Shown here: positions 1 to 11,342 of the stretch, piece by piece
Numbering within the stretch: position 1 is the stretch's first letter
Layout: the number at the start of each line of letters is the position of its first letter
From: Volvariella volvacea V23
Lineage: Eukaryota; Basidiomycota; Agaricomycetes; Agaricales; Pluteaceae
DNA length: 64,000 bases
Direction of reading: 5' to 3'
Assembly: GCA_000349905.1 (NCBI GenBank)
Contig: KB722755.1
Location: 236,778 to 300,777, forward strand
Position numbers and translations under genes: made by a program
Notes under the pieces: model-generated
Told to the model about the DNA's origin: nothing
Databases searched by the model: none
The model's input: only the letters and a program-made list of their open reading frames with translations

Positions 1-149
1 CATACGGCAATTTGGTTATTGTAGAGAAACTTTCCGCCATTATTCAAGGTCCAGTATTCGGTGTGGAGATGGACGGTGAAGGACGGCGGCAGCAACTGTG
101 TGTGCTCGAGGAGAGCCTCGACCTCTCTGGTTCGATTGTAACCAGCCAT
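1..149 (-). CDS. SPT20: Spt20-like SAGA subunit, first exon only (partial)
   Basis: The minus strand from an ATG at 149 down to position 6 encodes 48 residues beginning MAGYNRTREVEALL and containing PPSFTVHLHTEYWTLNNG and KFLYNNQIA. This matches the opening of the Spt20 domain, which scaffolds the SAGA transcription co-activator in the nucleus. The exon ends in phase 0 and is followed by a splice donor (gtatg, positions 5-1), so the rest of the gene lies outside the window. The gene is divergent from HGH1. The family call rests on this one short exon, so it is moderately sure; the frame and start are clear. Confidence 0.62.
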   Translation of the reverse strand, partial: MAGYNRTREVEALLEHTQLLPPSFTVHLHTEYWTLNNGGKFLYNNQIAV

Positions 150-275
150 GAAATGGTGCAGTCGTGTCGGCGCCACCAAACGCTGCCAGTAGTTGAATGG
201 CGGAGACAAGGTGCCTTATGTAAGCAAGCAGCATCGACGTAGCGTCACGTGCACCCGATAGGGTCGCTCTGCAAG
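150..275. promoter_or_regulatory. Shared divergent promoter of SPT20-like gene and HGH1
   Basis: Only 126 bp separate the start codons of the two divergent genes, so the promoters and 5' leaders of both must lie here or overlap into the neighbouring gene. The minus frame stays open for about 20 codons upstream of the Spt20 ATG but has no earlier ATG. No TATA box is obvious. Inferred from layout only. Confidence 0.4.
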
Positions 276-1920
276 ATGGAGGCACAACTTCGAGAGGTTC
301 GTCCTGTTCTCCACATACCGCCACCACAGAGTCTTGATCCCTCCCCCTGACGCCCAGCTCATCCCGTTTCTTCGCGACAAAAATCCACAAGTCCGCCAGC
401 TCGCACTATCGCATCTTCTGCCGCAAACACCGCAGGGATCACCTCACAGAAATATCTTCTTCGAGGGACTGCAGGGAGGAGGATTGAAGCCAAGCAAGGA
501 AACGAATCTTATCCGAGATCTGAAGCTACTATGTCGAGACCAACTGGTGCGCATATACACTGCATATATCCACTTTCTGATGAACATTTGGTAGAGCGTG
601 GCTCATGATGCATTCCGAGCACTTGTCAATCTAACAGACTCGGCGCTACTCGTTCCATCGCTATCAGAACCCTCATTTCTTGAATTTCTCGTTGCCTACA
701 TCATTGTATGCGCCTTTCTTTACGATGCCTCACGAGCATGATCAACCGACACGTCGTAGAACCCTCAATCAATCTTGGCAGATCTGGCATCGATGTTGCT
801 TTCAAATCTAACTTCATCGTCCGCCGCATGTGCTACCGTGCTCTCGATCAAGACAGAGGTTATCTTGAACTCAAAACAGCCTAACGGGTTCTATGCAACA
901 CAATCACGGAGCGGGACCTGCCCTGCACCTGTCCCATACCCCACGGGGGAGACCCGTACCGTCCCGGTGTTGCCATTACTGGTTGACGCCTTCGTCCAGG
1001 GTGCTCAAGTAGATCCGTCAGATCTAGCTAAACGGACGCGCAAAGGAGATCTTCACTTCCTTGCCAGTGTCTTTGCTAATGTGACAGTGGTGCGTGGCCT
1101 AGGTTATTTGTGATCCTGATGATCAGTAACCTTTACTAGTCACCTGCGGGACGGGAATTCTTCTTGACACCTTGCGAGAATCCCCTTGATGGCGATGCTG
1201 AAAAAGAGTACCCACTTGCAAAAGTTGTATCCTTCACTGAACATAAGGACACAATACGAAGAGGAGGGGTGGCTTCTATAATCAAGTACGAGCGACATCA
1301 CTCGGCATTTCCATTGCTCACGGGAATTTTAGAAATTGCTGTTTCAATTCAAAGGCACACCAAGCCATCCTCACGCCTTCCTCGGAAAAGGTTGCCGTCG
1401 CCCCTTCGACCGAGGTAGCCCCTGGCATCGACGTTTTGCCGAATCTACTTCTCCCTTTGGCTGGCCCAGAGGAATTCGATTTGGAGGTGTGATTTCTCAT
1501 TTCTACTGGGTGTGTGCGTCTGATCTATTTCAGGATCAAGAAAAGCTCCTCGAACCCTTGCAGTTCCTTTCACCGGACAAGAAAAGAGAACAAGACACGG
1601 TGATACGACTCACTCATGTGGAGTCACTCCTGCTTCTTTGCCATACGCGTTGGGGTCGTGATTACCAACGCCAACACGGTGTGTACGAGATTGTCAGAGC
1701 AACGCACGAAAATGAGACTGTTGACAAGGTAGTGTTCCATTCTTCTGGGTCTTGAGTCAGTGCTTACCCACTCATATAGATATCTGAGCATATCGAACGA
1801 TTAGTCATGCTTATCAAAGGTGAAGAGCCCAAGGACAACCTCGACGAGGACGATAGCGAGAAGCATGCAGAAAAAGATGGAGCATCGGACGATGAAGATA
1901 GTCGAATCGAAGAAGTGTAA
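276..1920 (+). CDS. HGH1: HGH1 (eEF2-folding co-chaperone, armadillo-like)
   Basis: Hgh1 is a cytosolic armadillo-like protein that recruits chaperones to newly made eEF2. The start is set by a 61-nt intron (297-357, branch ctgac): exon 1 gives MEAQLRE and joins LIPFLRDKNPQVRQLALSHL, as in the known Hgh1 N-terminus. Exons 358-546 and 595-705 are exact in phase. Later exons carry ADLASMLLSNLT, NPLDGDAEKEYPLAKVV, FTEHKDTIRRGGVAS and LTHVESLLLLCHTRWGRDY, all Hgh1 hallmarks, and the tail is acidic (SEKHAEKDGASDDEDS). About eight exons in all. Introns are roughly 47-75 nt. The stop is TAA at 1918. The gene is divergent from the SPT20-like gene. The family assignment is secure; the first exon is my model. 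Confidence 0.9.
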
Positions 1921-2620
1921 CTTGGTGCATTTGTATCTAACACGGTTATTTTCCGGGGCGTGGGTGCGCGATTGAGATGACCCACCATACTGGAACCAAC
2001 ACACCTATCTAAAGGCATTCTCTGAGATGCGATGAGCACAGCAACGAGCGTGTCAATCGCTATACCACATCGCCAAGCGCACTTCACGACTCGACCCAGG
2101 GCCGACCTCCTATGAGCACAATGAACTCCCACAATGCTATCGCAAAGCCACAGAAATCTTCCCAGGAACCTTTGGCTACATTTAAGGTAGTAGGAGCAGC
2201 TACCGTTGCAGAGAGATCCCCGGCCGCCGTCGCCGAACTCTCCTAGCACACTTTGTCGTTAAGATTGGATACTCTTTTAGGCCGTGTCGATTATTATCAA
2301 GCGGCAGCCATCTTGAGTTGTCAAGGGAATAGAACGAATTGGTTGGGCACATAAATTGCGACATGCAGATGGGTGGAGCCCGACCTCTTTCCCCCAGTTA
2401 CACCAATTTTTTGTTTCCATCTTTCGACCTGCGGTCGCTGGTTTTTGAGCCTTTCTATCTTCCGAATTTCGTTCATCTTTCTATCTTCTTTGGACTCTTT
2501 TGCTGTGAGCCCCCTCGCTCCATCTTTAATTCTGTAGTCTCCGAGGAACTCCCCAATCCTTTTTTTCTCAGCACCTCATAACCTTAGCCCATCTCACCTG
2601 CACAAACAATCCTCTAAAAA
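1921..2620. other. Intergenic, HGH1 3' side and promoter of next gene
   Basis: I see no gene here. A minus-strand open frame from about 1764 to 2249 is antisense to the last HGH1 exon and reads as low-complexity Ser/Arg, so I do not call it. The last 250 bp before the next ATG are CT-rich (2380-2600), as is usual for fungal promoters and leaders. Confidence 0.5.
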
Positions 2621-4397
2621 ATGTTGGCCAGGCATGCCATCTTCTATCTTCTCGTCTTCTGCCTCGTTGGTGTCGATTTTGCTACGCCAAGGCCTCTGAA
2701 TCATCGTCTCGTCGTAAGTCATACCATCCCTTCGTGCGATACAATGCTAACAATGTCATCAAGACTCGCCAAGAGGACGAAGAAGTGGACCATTTCGTGC
2801 GCTTTATTTTTGGGCGCATGGACTCACGTACTTAATCTACTCCCTTTTTTCCAGTTCTTCCCTTTTGGGATACATAGGCCCAAGCCTACTTGGACTACCA
2901 CTAGTACAACCGTCGTGAGTATATTCACGAAAATCATAATATGCAATACCCTTAACTACTGATAGAGCGAGACTGGTGAAGCATCGGAAACAACGACAGC
3001 TGAAGGGTCAGAAGAAACGAGCAGTGAACAGAAATCTCAAAGCTCCACCACTGAGAGTGTAAGTTTTGACATATGGGCCTTGTACACGCGATTGATTTGC
3101 CTCTCCCCTCCCCGAATACAGACCGCGACTTCCACTAGTACTTCAGAAAGCATAAGTGAAACTACATCGGAAACTGCCACCACCACTACTAGTGAAGAAA
3201 CTACTCCTAGCGCCTCAGACACTACCACTTCGGCAGAGTCTACTACTTCGTCGGAACCCGCCTCTACCTCGGAGTCCACCTCTACCTCAGAGACCACTAC
3301 CACCTCAGAATCCACTTCTACGGCATCAGAAAGTACAACTGTAAGCTTCCAGCTGACTACCGTTGGGAGAAACACCTGACGATCTATTCTTTTTAGGCTT
3401 CAGAGTCAGCCACAAGCGCTGAAGAGACGCAGACCGCAGAGTCCACTTCCACCACATCGGTCAGCCGAGCACGCTCCTCGTCATGTGTATTAACTCAATT
3501 TGACTGATCAATATAGGAGGAAGCAACTACAACGACTACGACAGAAGCTCCAACGGAGACATCGACAACAGAGGCCGAACCCCAACAAACTGCCTCAGAA
3601 TGTCCTGAGCCGGTGACAGTGACGATCACCCTAGTCCCTATGCCTACAAATGACCCCGGCCGTCGTGGACGCCCTCAAGCTCCCGGTGGTTCCACACCGC
3701 CTGGCCGGGGTCGTGGCGCTAACCGTGGTCAAGGAAATGGTGCTGGGAACCGTAACGCTAACGGCCGTGGAAATGGCAACGGCAATGGAGCAGCAGGTAA
3801 TGCAGGTAATGGCGCCAATCGTGGCGCTGGTCGAGGTCCCATTGGGTTTGGTGGAGTTCCTCCTCCGTTTGCTCAAGGGCTAGCGACCTCCGAGTCCAAC
3901 CTCGTAAGTCTCGCGTCCGGCTTTGCTGTTCGAGTTAACTTGACCGAGTCATGTTCCAGACTGGTGGGGGCTTTGCTGGTGGTTTTTCTGGTGGTGTTGC
4001 AGGAGATATACCTGTAGTTGAAGACCCCGTTCCCGCAGAAGGTGATGTGAGCGCAGACGGGAATTCTGATATACTAGATATACTAGACTTTCCGACTGAT
4101 ATCTTCGGAGACCTCGGAATCCCAGAGGGCGAGCCGCAACCTACCGATCCAGGTGCTGAGGTGGTGGTCCTAGAACCCGAAGAAACACCCATTGAAGGCG
4201 AAATAGATGTAGCCGCAACAACCTCTATTGCTGTCCCTGAATCATCTGCTCCCGCTGCTCCAGGGGAAGGGGAGAATGAGGAAGGTGGTGGTGATGAGGA
4301 CGAAAATGAAGATGAAGATGAAGACAACGAGAATGAAAGCGATGACGACAGTAGTGGAGAGGACAGTAGTGATGATGATGATGATGGGGACGATTGA
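2621..4397 (+). CDS. Secreted mucin-like Ser/Thr-rich protein with acidic tail
   Basis: The product starts with a signal peptide (MLARHAIFYLLVFCLVGVDFA). After short exons comes a long Ser/Thr/Glu block of repeated TSE/STSE units (about 2970-3590), suited to heavy O-glycosylation. Then follow SECPEPVTVTITLVPMP, a Gly/Asn/Arg-rich stretch (GRGRGANRGQGNGAGNRNAN; 3680-3840), a Gly-rich turn and a very acidic C-terminus of Asp/Glu runs. Introns that fit: 2714-2773, 2828-2854, and others ending before 2966, 3121, 3397, 3518 and 3960, all in phase 0. The acceptor at 2773 is needed to keep frame; the more obvious one at 2763 leaves it one base out. No GPI signal or catalytic domain is visible. A cell-wall or matrix role is inferred. 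Confidence 0.7.
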
Positions 4398-4787
4398 ACT
4401 TTGATCCTTTGATTCCTGAGGACTATTGCTCTTTTCGACCATGTATCTTTAGTGCTTATTTTCTGGACAATGACTGTTGTAGCTACTCGAGGTTCATAGA
4501 AATTTGCAATTGGTGTAGAATTAGACTGCTGTGCTACTGAAATGAGAGAAAACATCAGTATTCAACTGGATGAACCCGAAGAGGCGAGCGAGTGTAAGAA
4601 TGGTGGCATGGGGAAAGATATTACAAGACGTGCTATGTAAACGATTCATGCTAGTCAGATAAAGGATACATAAAATCAGTCACAGGCGATCAGACGGAAC
4701 AGCTAGTTCATAAGAGCGGACAAATGCAATAGAAAAAGAAAAAAAGTGAAGCGAGGAACACATTGGCCATCACGACTCGGATATTGA
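4398..4787. terminator. Shared 3' region of convergent genes
   Basis: These 390 bp lie between the stop codons of the convergent mucin-like gene and the first App1 gene. They are A/T-richer, with an A-rich run (gaaaaagaaaaaaagtgaa, about 4731-4749). They probably hold both 3' ends; no precise poly(A) site can be assigned. Confidence 0.3.
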
Positions 4788-7336
4788 CTATGACCATCCC
4801 AGATCCAGATTAGCAACCTCCATCTCCGGCTTACAATCCTGCGGACTCCTAAAAACCCTCAATCCAACTTCAGGCGGCACCGCCCTCCTTGCTTTCCAGA
4901 CCCTGAGCTGCAACTCGTACCTACGCTTTTCTACTTGGGTCATTGCAGGCGAATTCAATGATGAAGAACGGGATGATGTCGATGTCTTGCGGCCGATTGA
5001 TGTAGCTATTGGTGGCAATCGTAGTTTGTCCGAGGTAGCTGATTTGCTGATAGTTGGTGTAGGTGCGGCCAAGGATGACGACTTGACTGAGTATACAGGC
5101 GGTCTTCGTTTGTCTACGGGGAAGCCTTCAGGTTCGGCATTGAGAGCGCCGGTGGGTATATAGTCCACACTGCCAGCTATCGGACGAGGCGTTACAGGAA
5201 TTTCTGGAGTAGAATTGGAGGATAGAAGGGCGGAGTCCGTATTTCTTCGCTTTGGGTTAGTGGTATTATCAGTTGGTTCACTATTGATATTTCCATTTGA
5301 GGCTAAGTCGTCTTCAAATGCCTGTCCGCCAGTCGGATCGAGTATAGGATCCATATTATCTTCGACGTCGCGGATGAGGATAGCAATAACTTGGCTCGAA
5401 TATTGTGCTGCAAGTCTACTCAATGTTTAAACGAAAGACTGAGGACGGATAAGGAAGAGATACTCACTCCGCATATAACTCTAAATCTTGTTCGCCAGAA
5501 TCACCAATGAGTAAAAAACGGGAGTCGGGGAATGCATCCAAGATATGTTGTACACCAGCCCGTTTACGGGAAGCGGCATCGGACATAATCCCCTGAATCA
5601 ATGAACGGCCGCTGTATGATTTTAGTCTGATAGACCCTGAAATTGGCTCAACAACTGAATGTCTGGGACATAAATGTACGCATACCCGGAGGTAGATTGG
5701 ATACTTGTAGGAACTCATTGAGAACCGGAAGCAGTTCAAAGGGACCATTTGACTGAAAATAATGTTCAACAGATCGTCAAAGTGACAAAACAGATGCACC
5801 TACAACATAATGGAACCTCACTCCTTTGTTCCACATGCCGGTATACCAATCTCCCATCCCCGGAATCGTAATATCGTGCAGATCGTTTACAAAAACCGTG
5901 CGGAACGCAGCACGTGCACCAGCCAGAACGTTAGCACGCTTGATCGTGTCATCAACATCGGAAATAACGCGCAAGGGCGAGTATGTGAGTGGAATCTGGA
6001 TAAAAGTTTGTGGATGAGCGACGGACGGCGGGGTAGACACATATGGGGAATAAGGAGTGAGGTGACTCCGGGCTCGAGGTTGCTGGGAAATCTGGGGAGA
6101 GTTGGGGTCGCGGGATCGTACAGTTTGATACTTGGCGTTGACGGGGTTGCCTTCCAAGTCCACGGACAAGGATGAAGTGGAGGAGTTGGGTGAAGGGGGA
6201 GGGAGGATTTCTGCAACTGCGAAGAGGTCGTGCTCATAGGAAGGATCACCGAATGCGATGTGCAAGCCTTGCGCATGTACGCACATCTGTTCCCACTTGA
6301 TGTCAAATTTGACTTGGAAGCTACCATCCGTTGCGGTGGAGACTTCTTCAACTGCCAACGGCTCAAACTCGCTTCCCGCATTGTGGTTCTCCGCATGCTG
6401 TTTGCGATGCATAGATGATGCATAGAGGCTGATACGAACCGTACGTGAGGCTAGAGACGAACTCCAGAAAGGTTGAAGCCGAGACTCAAGATTCATATGT
6501 AGCCTTCTCAAATCTGCTGCCATCAATTCCAGCGCCCCATTATTACCCGGTCTCTGTGATTGGGGTGATGCAAACTTCTGAAGCTCGGGATATTCGCCCG
6601 CTGCGGTGTCGTCGGTAGCTCGCAGGTCGAGAACGGAAGAAGAGGCGCTTGCGGAGGGACTATCTGTGTTGTCTGCAATGGACTGCTTGCCTTCCCAAAA
6701 CTGGCGATCTAGTAGATCTACGTCATAGTCGTCAGGTATCTCGGAGGGTGGGGGAGGTAATTTCTTCTGTGCTAATAACTCTTCAGTTGAACGCGACAGC
6801 CCTGATTGTGAGGTGACATCCGCGGCGAGCTTCGGAAGGCTGGCGAAACCTGAACACGGCTCAGAAGACGAGAGCATAAGAGAGAAAGAGGCGCACCTTT
6901 GGCAAGGCGAATGAACGTCCGTTGAGACCGACTGGCGAACTCTGGTGGCCGACGGCTACTGGCATACCCAGATACGTAGATTTCAACATCGAACTCGCCT
7001 GTAAAGAAATTCAAGTTCAATGGACACCACGAGTGACCAGCAATACTCACCAACTGAGCGCTGGTCAGCCCTCCGGTCAAGAGGCCTTGGGCGCCGCGTT
7101 GCCCAGCCTGGGAACACATTAACTGACTCTATCACCGTCGCTGGTGTCGAATCTCCCTGGAATCTCTTTATCTTCTGGCTTGCCCATTGAGACCACGATT
7201 GCTGTGATTCGTTCCCAGGTGCTGGTGAACGGCTTCGAGGAGTTGGAGATCCGCTTGGCGGCTGCCGTCGACTCAGCTGTTGCCCTGCTCGTTGTGACAC
7301 ATAACCTCTAAGCGATGCGAAGCGACCCGAGGCCAT
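4788..7336 (-). CDS. APP1: App1-type phosphatidate phosphatase, copy A
   Basis: This is a DUF2183/App1 protein, a Mg-dependent HAD-type phosphatidate phosphatase that makes diacylglycerol and, in yeast, sits at cortical actin patches. The start is MASGRFASLRGYV at 7336. An N-terminal beta-rich domain (VNVFPGW, then GEFDVEIYVSGYAS) comes first. Next are a low-complexity linker with PPPPSEIPDDYD and the domain VKFDIKWEQMCV. The catalytic half has SPLRVISDVDDTIKRANVL (the DxDxT site), SNGPFELLPVL, and FPDSRFLLIGDSGEQDLELY, where GDSGExD is the second HAD motif. The C-terminus is a 200-residue Ser/Thr/Pro-rich tail ending TAG at 4788. Several 50-60 nt introns are removed, e.g. near 5430, 5640, 5780 and 6880. 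It is tandem to copy B in the same orientation, 369 bp apart. The activity is inferred from motifs. Confidence 0.85.
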
Positions 7337-7705
7337 CGTGACGTATCTCCAGGACGTTGATGGTAGTTGTTCAGGCATAGTCGTGTCCACAACAGTAGAT
7401 GGGCATGTTTCTGAAGGAACAGGATTGGGCAAACGGCATGATCAGTGTGCGCAAGGCCGCTTGCACCGCCACCGCCGAAGCCCAATGTGGGTCAGATTCA
7501 TCAAGGGACGAACAGCACGCATGCATCCTCCGGATTTATTTGAAACTAAAATCACAGCAACTATCGTCGTACAAGATAGATATATGAATACAAATCTTGG
7601 AAGGACGGAACGAGGTTGAGGGTATATAAGAGAAAAGATGACGGACCAGCCAACCAGCACAGGGATAATAAATAGAACATAGGACCAGCTATCCGCTGCT
7701 GGCAG

Positions 7706-9768
7706 TCATTGTAGCCCAATAAGCTTGTGTGGAAGGTCGTTTTTGCATTCAGATGGATTTGTGAAGATCCTCAACTTCACACCCGGTGGAATCTTCTTCC
7801 TTGCTTTCATAACTCTGCCCTGCAGCTCTTTCTTTTCCTTTTCTGTTGCTTTGGTAAAAGTGTGGACAGGCGACTCTTGTAATTCAGTAGTGGACATCTG
7901 ATTTGGTTCAGTCATGATTTGGTCAGCAATCATCGGGTCGATGGGTGCTTTTGCGTCGTTGAATCTATGCCCCTTTGCCGAGTCGTTATGACCCTCCCCT
8001 TCAAGGACGAGATGGCATTGGTGGACATCGCGTATGAAGATGTTTAGAATCCGATCCGGATATTTTTTGGAGAGACTATGTACTTTTGTGAGCAAACAGG
8101 GTCCGGTGCACCAGCTCATTCAGAACATACCTAGTATAAGCCTCCAGGTCACGTTCACCCGAGTCACCGATAAGGATGAACTTTGATTCGGGAAATTGTT
8201 CGATTAGTTTGGTGATGCTCTCGACTTTGCGTTTTTTGGCGTCTACGAGGCAAGCGTCCAAGGCATAAATTCCGTTGTATGACCGTAGGTGAACTGAACC
8301 TAAGATATGATCCAATTACTACCATTGATAAGTCCGCGAAAGACAATGATGGCATACCTAAAGGTAATCTCGCCTCTTTGATAAACTCGCGAACTAACGA
8401 GATCAAGGACAAAGGCCCATTAGACTGAACACCAGAGTTCAGTCACACCAGTTTTAGATGAGAAACAAAACCCACGTACGACGTAATGGAAATGCGCTCC
8501 CTTGCTTGCCAATTCTTGATACCATCGTGACATATCCTCAATGACTAGATCCTTGTGCTCCTTCAGAAATGTAGATGCGAACATCGCCCGCTTTCCGGCG
8601 TAGACATGAGTGTCTTTGATCGTATCATCGATGTCAGAGATGACGCGAACGGAAGACATATGGCTGACGGAACATATCGAATTTCTTCTGGCTAATTGTC
8701 GTCCAGTAGTAGGAGAAGGTTTCGTTTTCTCTGGGGTGATTTCTCGCGACCGTACCCCTGGCTTTGGAATAATAGCGGCGGTGACATGGATTTGGTCTTC
8801 AGTAGATGGAGAATTCCAGACTTTGCTCAAATTAGGACACTTCTTCATCAGCTCTCTTGTAATAGTGAGCCGAGCTTCAAAGGACCCGTCCTTTGCGGTT
8901 TCCACGTCTCGATGGATGAGGGGGTCCTCCTGAGAACCTATCGCGATCCTTACATATCGGTTAGGAAGTGGTTGAGACAAAAGGGGCAAGAGTCGAGTTT
9001 TTAAGAGTTCCGGTAAGCTCTGCATAACCTGCTCACGTTCTTCGTCGTGCTCTTCCTCGCCGTGTTCGTGCTCTTCATGCTCCTCCAGGATCGGGATATG
9101 ACTCTCGATACCAGGCTGAGCAGGTGCTGACGGGGCATACCCTTCCCCTGCTACCATGGGGGCAGGCAGAAGGGCAGACGGGAGGGTCCCAGTCGGTGTG
9201 AGAGGCATCAAGCCTGAATCAGAGGAGCCGGATGAGATTGAAGTGTCGGTGGAACAGATGGATGAGGTGTCTCCGTGATCACTGTCAAGGGTGGTTGAGC
9301 TACCCCCGCCAGGGAGGTCGGATTCGGACTTCTGAAGGGCGACTATCCGTTTCTGAGACACATCAGCAAATGCTAAGAGGCACAATGAGCTCTTCGAACG
9401 TCGTACAAGGACGGAAGAACCAACTTTGGAGGAATTTGTAAGCCAGCGCCTTTCTTTTTCCTAAAGCCGCTGGAGAAGGATAATACAGAGCAGCATAACC
9501 CGATATGCAAAGCTCGATTTCACCTACAGAGGATGACAAGTTTGACGAGCACGCTTCATACATAACACGAAGGCTTACCAGCATCGGGACCTTCTAAAAC
9601 CTTTCTAGCCGCCCATCCTGGAAACACTTCTACACACTCAACAAGCTCGGCGTCCTCCTTTGTTGGTGCTGCTTTTTGTGGTGCTTCATTATTGTGAAGG
9701 ATACCAACAGCGCTGAGAGCATGTCGTAGGGGGCCCCATCGGCTTTTGGAAGTGCTACCGAGAGTCAT
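7706..9768 (-). CDS. APP1: App1-type phosphatidate phosphatase, copy B
   Basis: This is the second DUF2183/App1 protein, directly upstream of copy A. It starts MTLGSTSKSRWGPLRHAL at 9768. The beta-rich N-domain is VECVEVFPGWAARK then GEIELCISGYAALYY, split by an intron at the place matching copy A. An acidic linker (EEHEEHEHGEEEHDEEREQV) comes next. The catalytic part has SVRVISDIDDTIKDTHVYAG (DxDxT), SNGPLSLISLVREFIKEA, GSVHLRSYNG and FPESKFILIGDSGERDLEAY. Compared with copy A it lacks the long C-terminal Ser/Pro tail and ends with CKNDLPHKLIGLQ. A TATA-like stretch reads gttatatattc on the minus strand about 45 nt above the ATG. Both copies keep all catalytic motifs, so neither looks dead. 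Confidence 0.85.
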
Positions 9769-11342
9769 TGCTGGGTGACAGGGGCTGGGGTTGACTATCT
9801 GCGTGGTTGCTGGAATATATAACCAGGCATCGTGAACAAGCCTTGGTGGACTGGTTTGATCAGAACGGTGATCATTGGCCAGCACAGGGGCGCAAGTAAG
9901 TTATCAGGAAAGTTGTTTGGTCATCAGGGCAAACGAGAACACCTCTCAGCGCCAATCTGATTCAACCAGGTGAATGGTATTGCCTTGTCTGAATGCTCAT
10001 GACGCGTTCATGAGCTGCATGCATTAATTTCCTGCTAGCCGAACCGAAGAATCAGTCGCAGTCTATGGTGCACAATCGTTCGTGACTCCGTCATAACCTT
10101 GCAAGAGGCCTGATCCAAGGAACAGGTGCCCGTGGATTGTAAGGGAAGGAAGCAATTGACGTGATCCCCAGACTCGTGTTGGACAGCAGTCGAGGGTCAG
10201 AGGCCCGCAGGCCCACGTCCTTATCTTGACTGATCCTGTGCACAAAGGAGTTGATTGGTGCACGTTTTCGCCATTTTAGATCTTCACATACTTTGACAGC
10301 TGGAATTTGTTCAAAAGTTGCGTGAGAAATAAGTTCCCTAGCATATTTGGAAGGTGGACCAAGGGGAATGCCGCCCACAATCTACTGCATTCAATAACAT
10401 ATGTCGATAGGCTGTAATGGTACCAGACGTATCTGGTCAAAGATACAGTACTGAGGTGAGTGGAATCAGATTAATGAAGATGACAGCAGCTCACATTGAA
10501 TTCGGCTGAATCTCATCCTCTCGTCGTGAGGCCGGCCCTCGGGAATAACGAGGATTCCTTGAGTGTTCAGTGATTAAAACCGGACCATTCATAGGTTGTA
10601 TGAATGTTATTGTCATCTAAAATGAGGCACAACCATGCATACAAATGTAGGCGCTCAATTCAACATACGCAAACAGAACACGTACAATGCAGTTGCTCGG
10701 CATCATCCTGGCTTCACCACACACCAGGCAATGTCGGCATGTTATTCACGTTGTTCGCGATCAGTAAAACGAGTTCAAGGTACGGCCATTGAGCAATGCT
10801 GCTGGGAAGTCAATGTCCTCGTTTCTTGCAACATTATCCCCCTGCCGAAGTTTGATTCCCCTCACTGGGAAGCGCCACAATCGCCATCTAAACCTCGGTG
10901 AGGATTTGGTAATTCAAGGTGCTCCACAGATGTCCCAACTTCTCAGGACCCCTTTGTTTGTTGTTCTATTTCTATTAGATCGTCACAGAAGCATTCTATG
11001 TTCGGCCTCTGAAGGGATTTTGATTAACTTAAGCGCTCAATCAATCTTCTCCTTGAAACACTTTCCTACTCAATAACAGAGTGTCGTCACTGAAGAACAT
11101 TTTGAATGCGCCTGTCAAGCCCATTTCCTCTTTGATAAGCTCAAGCCAACATGGTGGGTCGGGGTTGATTCAACATGGGCGCTTATGTGTCCACAAAGGA
11201 AGGTCTGCAACAATGCAAGCCGATGCACCAGCCACGAAGCAAAATTGATCGAACGTGTTACAATTGTCCAGCCAGGCTTACAATAATACCAATAACATCG
11301 GAGCACCAACAATGAACGTCCATCTAAACTCCAACAAGATCC
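9769..11342. other. Intergenic, 1.6 kb, no gene supported
   Basis: Short open frames occur on both strands (for example minus 10091-10378 and plus 10789-11076), but none has a recognisable domain or a convincing splice model. The stretch at 9769-9900 is the likely promoter of App1 copy B. Confidence 0.45.

Noticed and set aside
1764..2249. 161-codon minus-strand open frame
   Set aside because: Antisense to the last HGH1 exon, biased Ser/Arg composition, no domain and no splice context.
3631..4555. Ser-rich minus-strand frames
   Set aside because: Antisense of the acidic and Gly/Asn-rich parts of the secreted protein.
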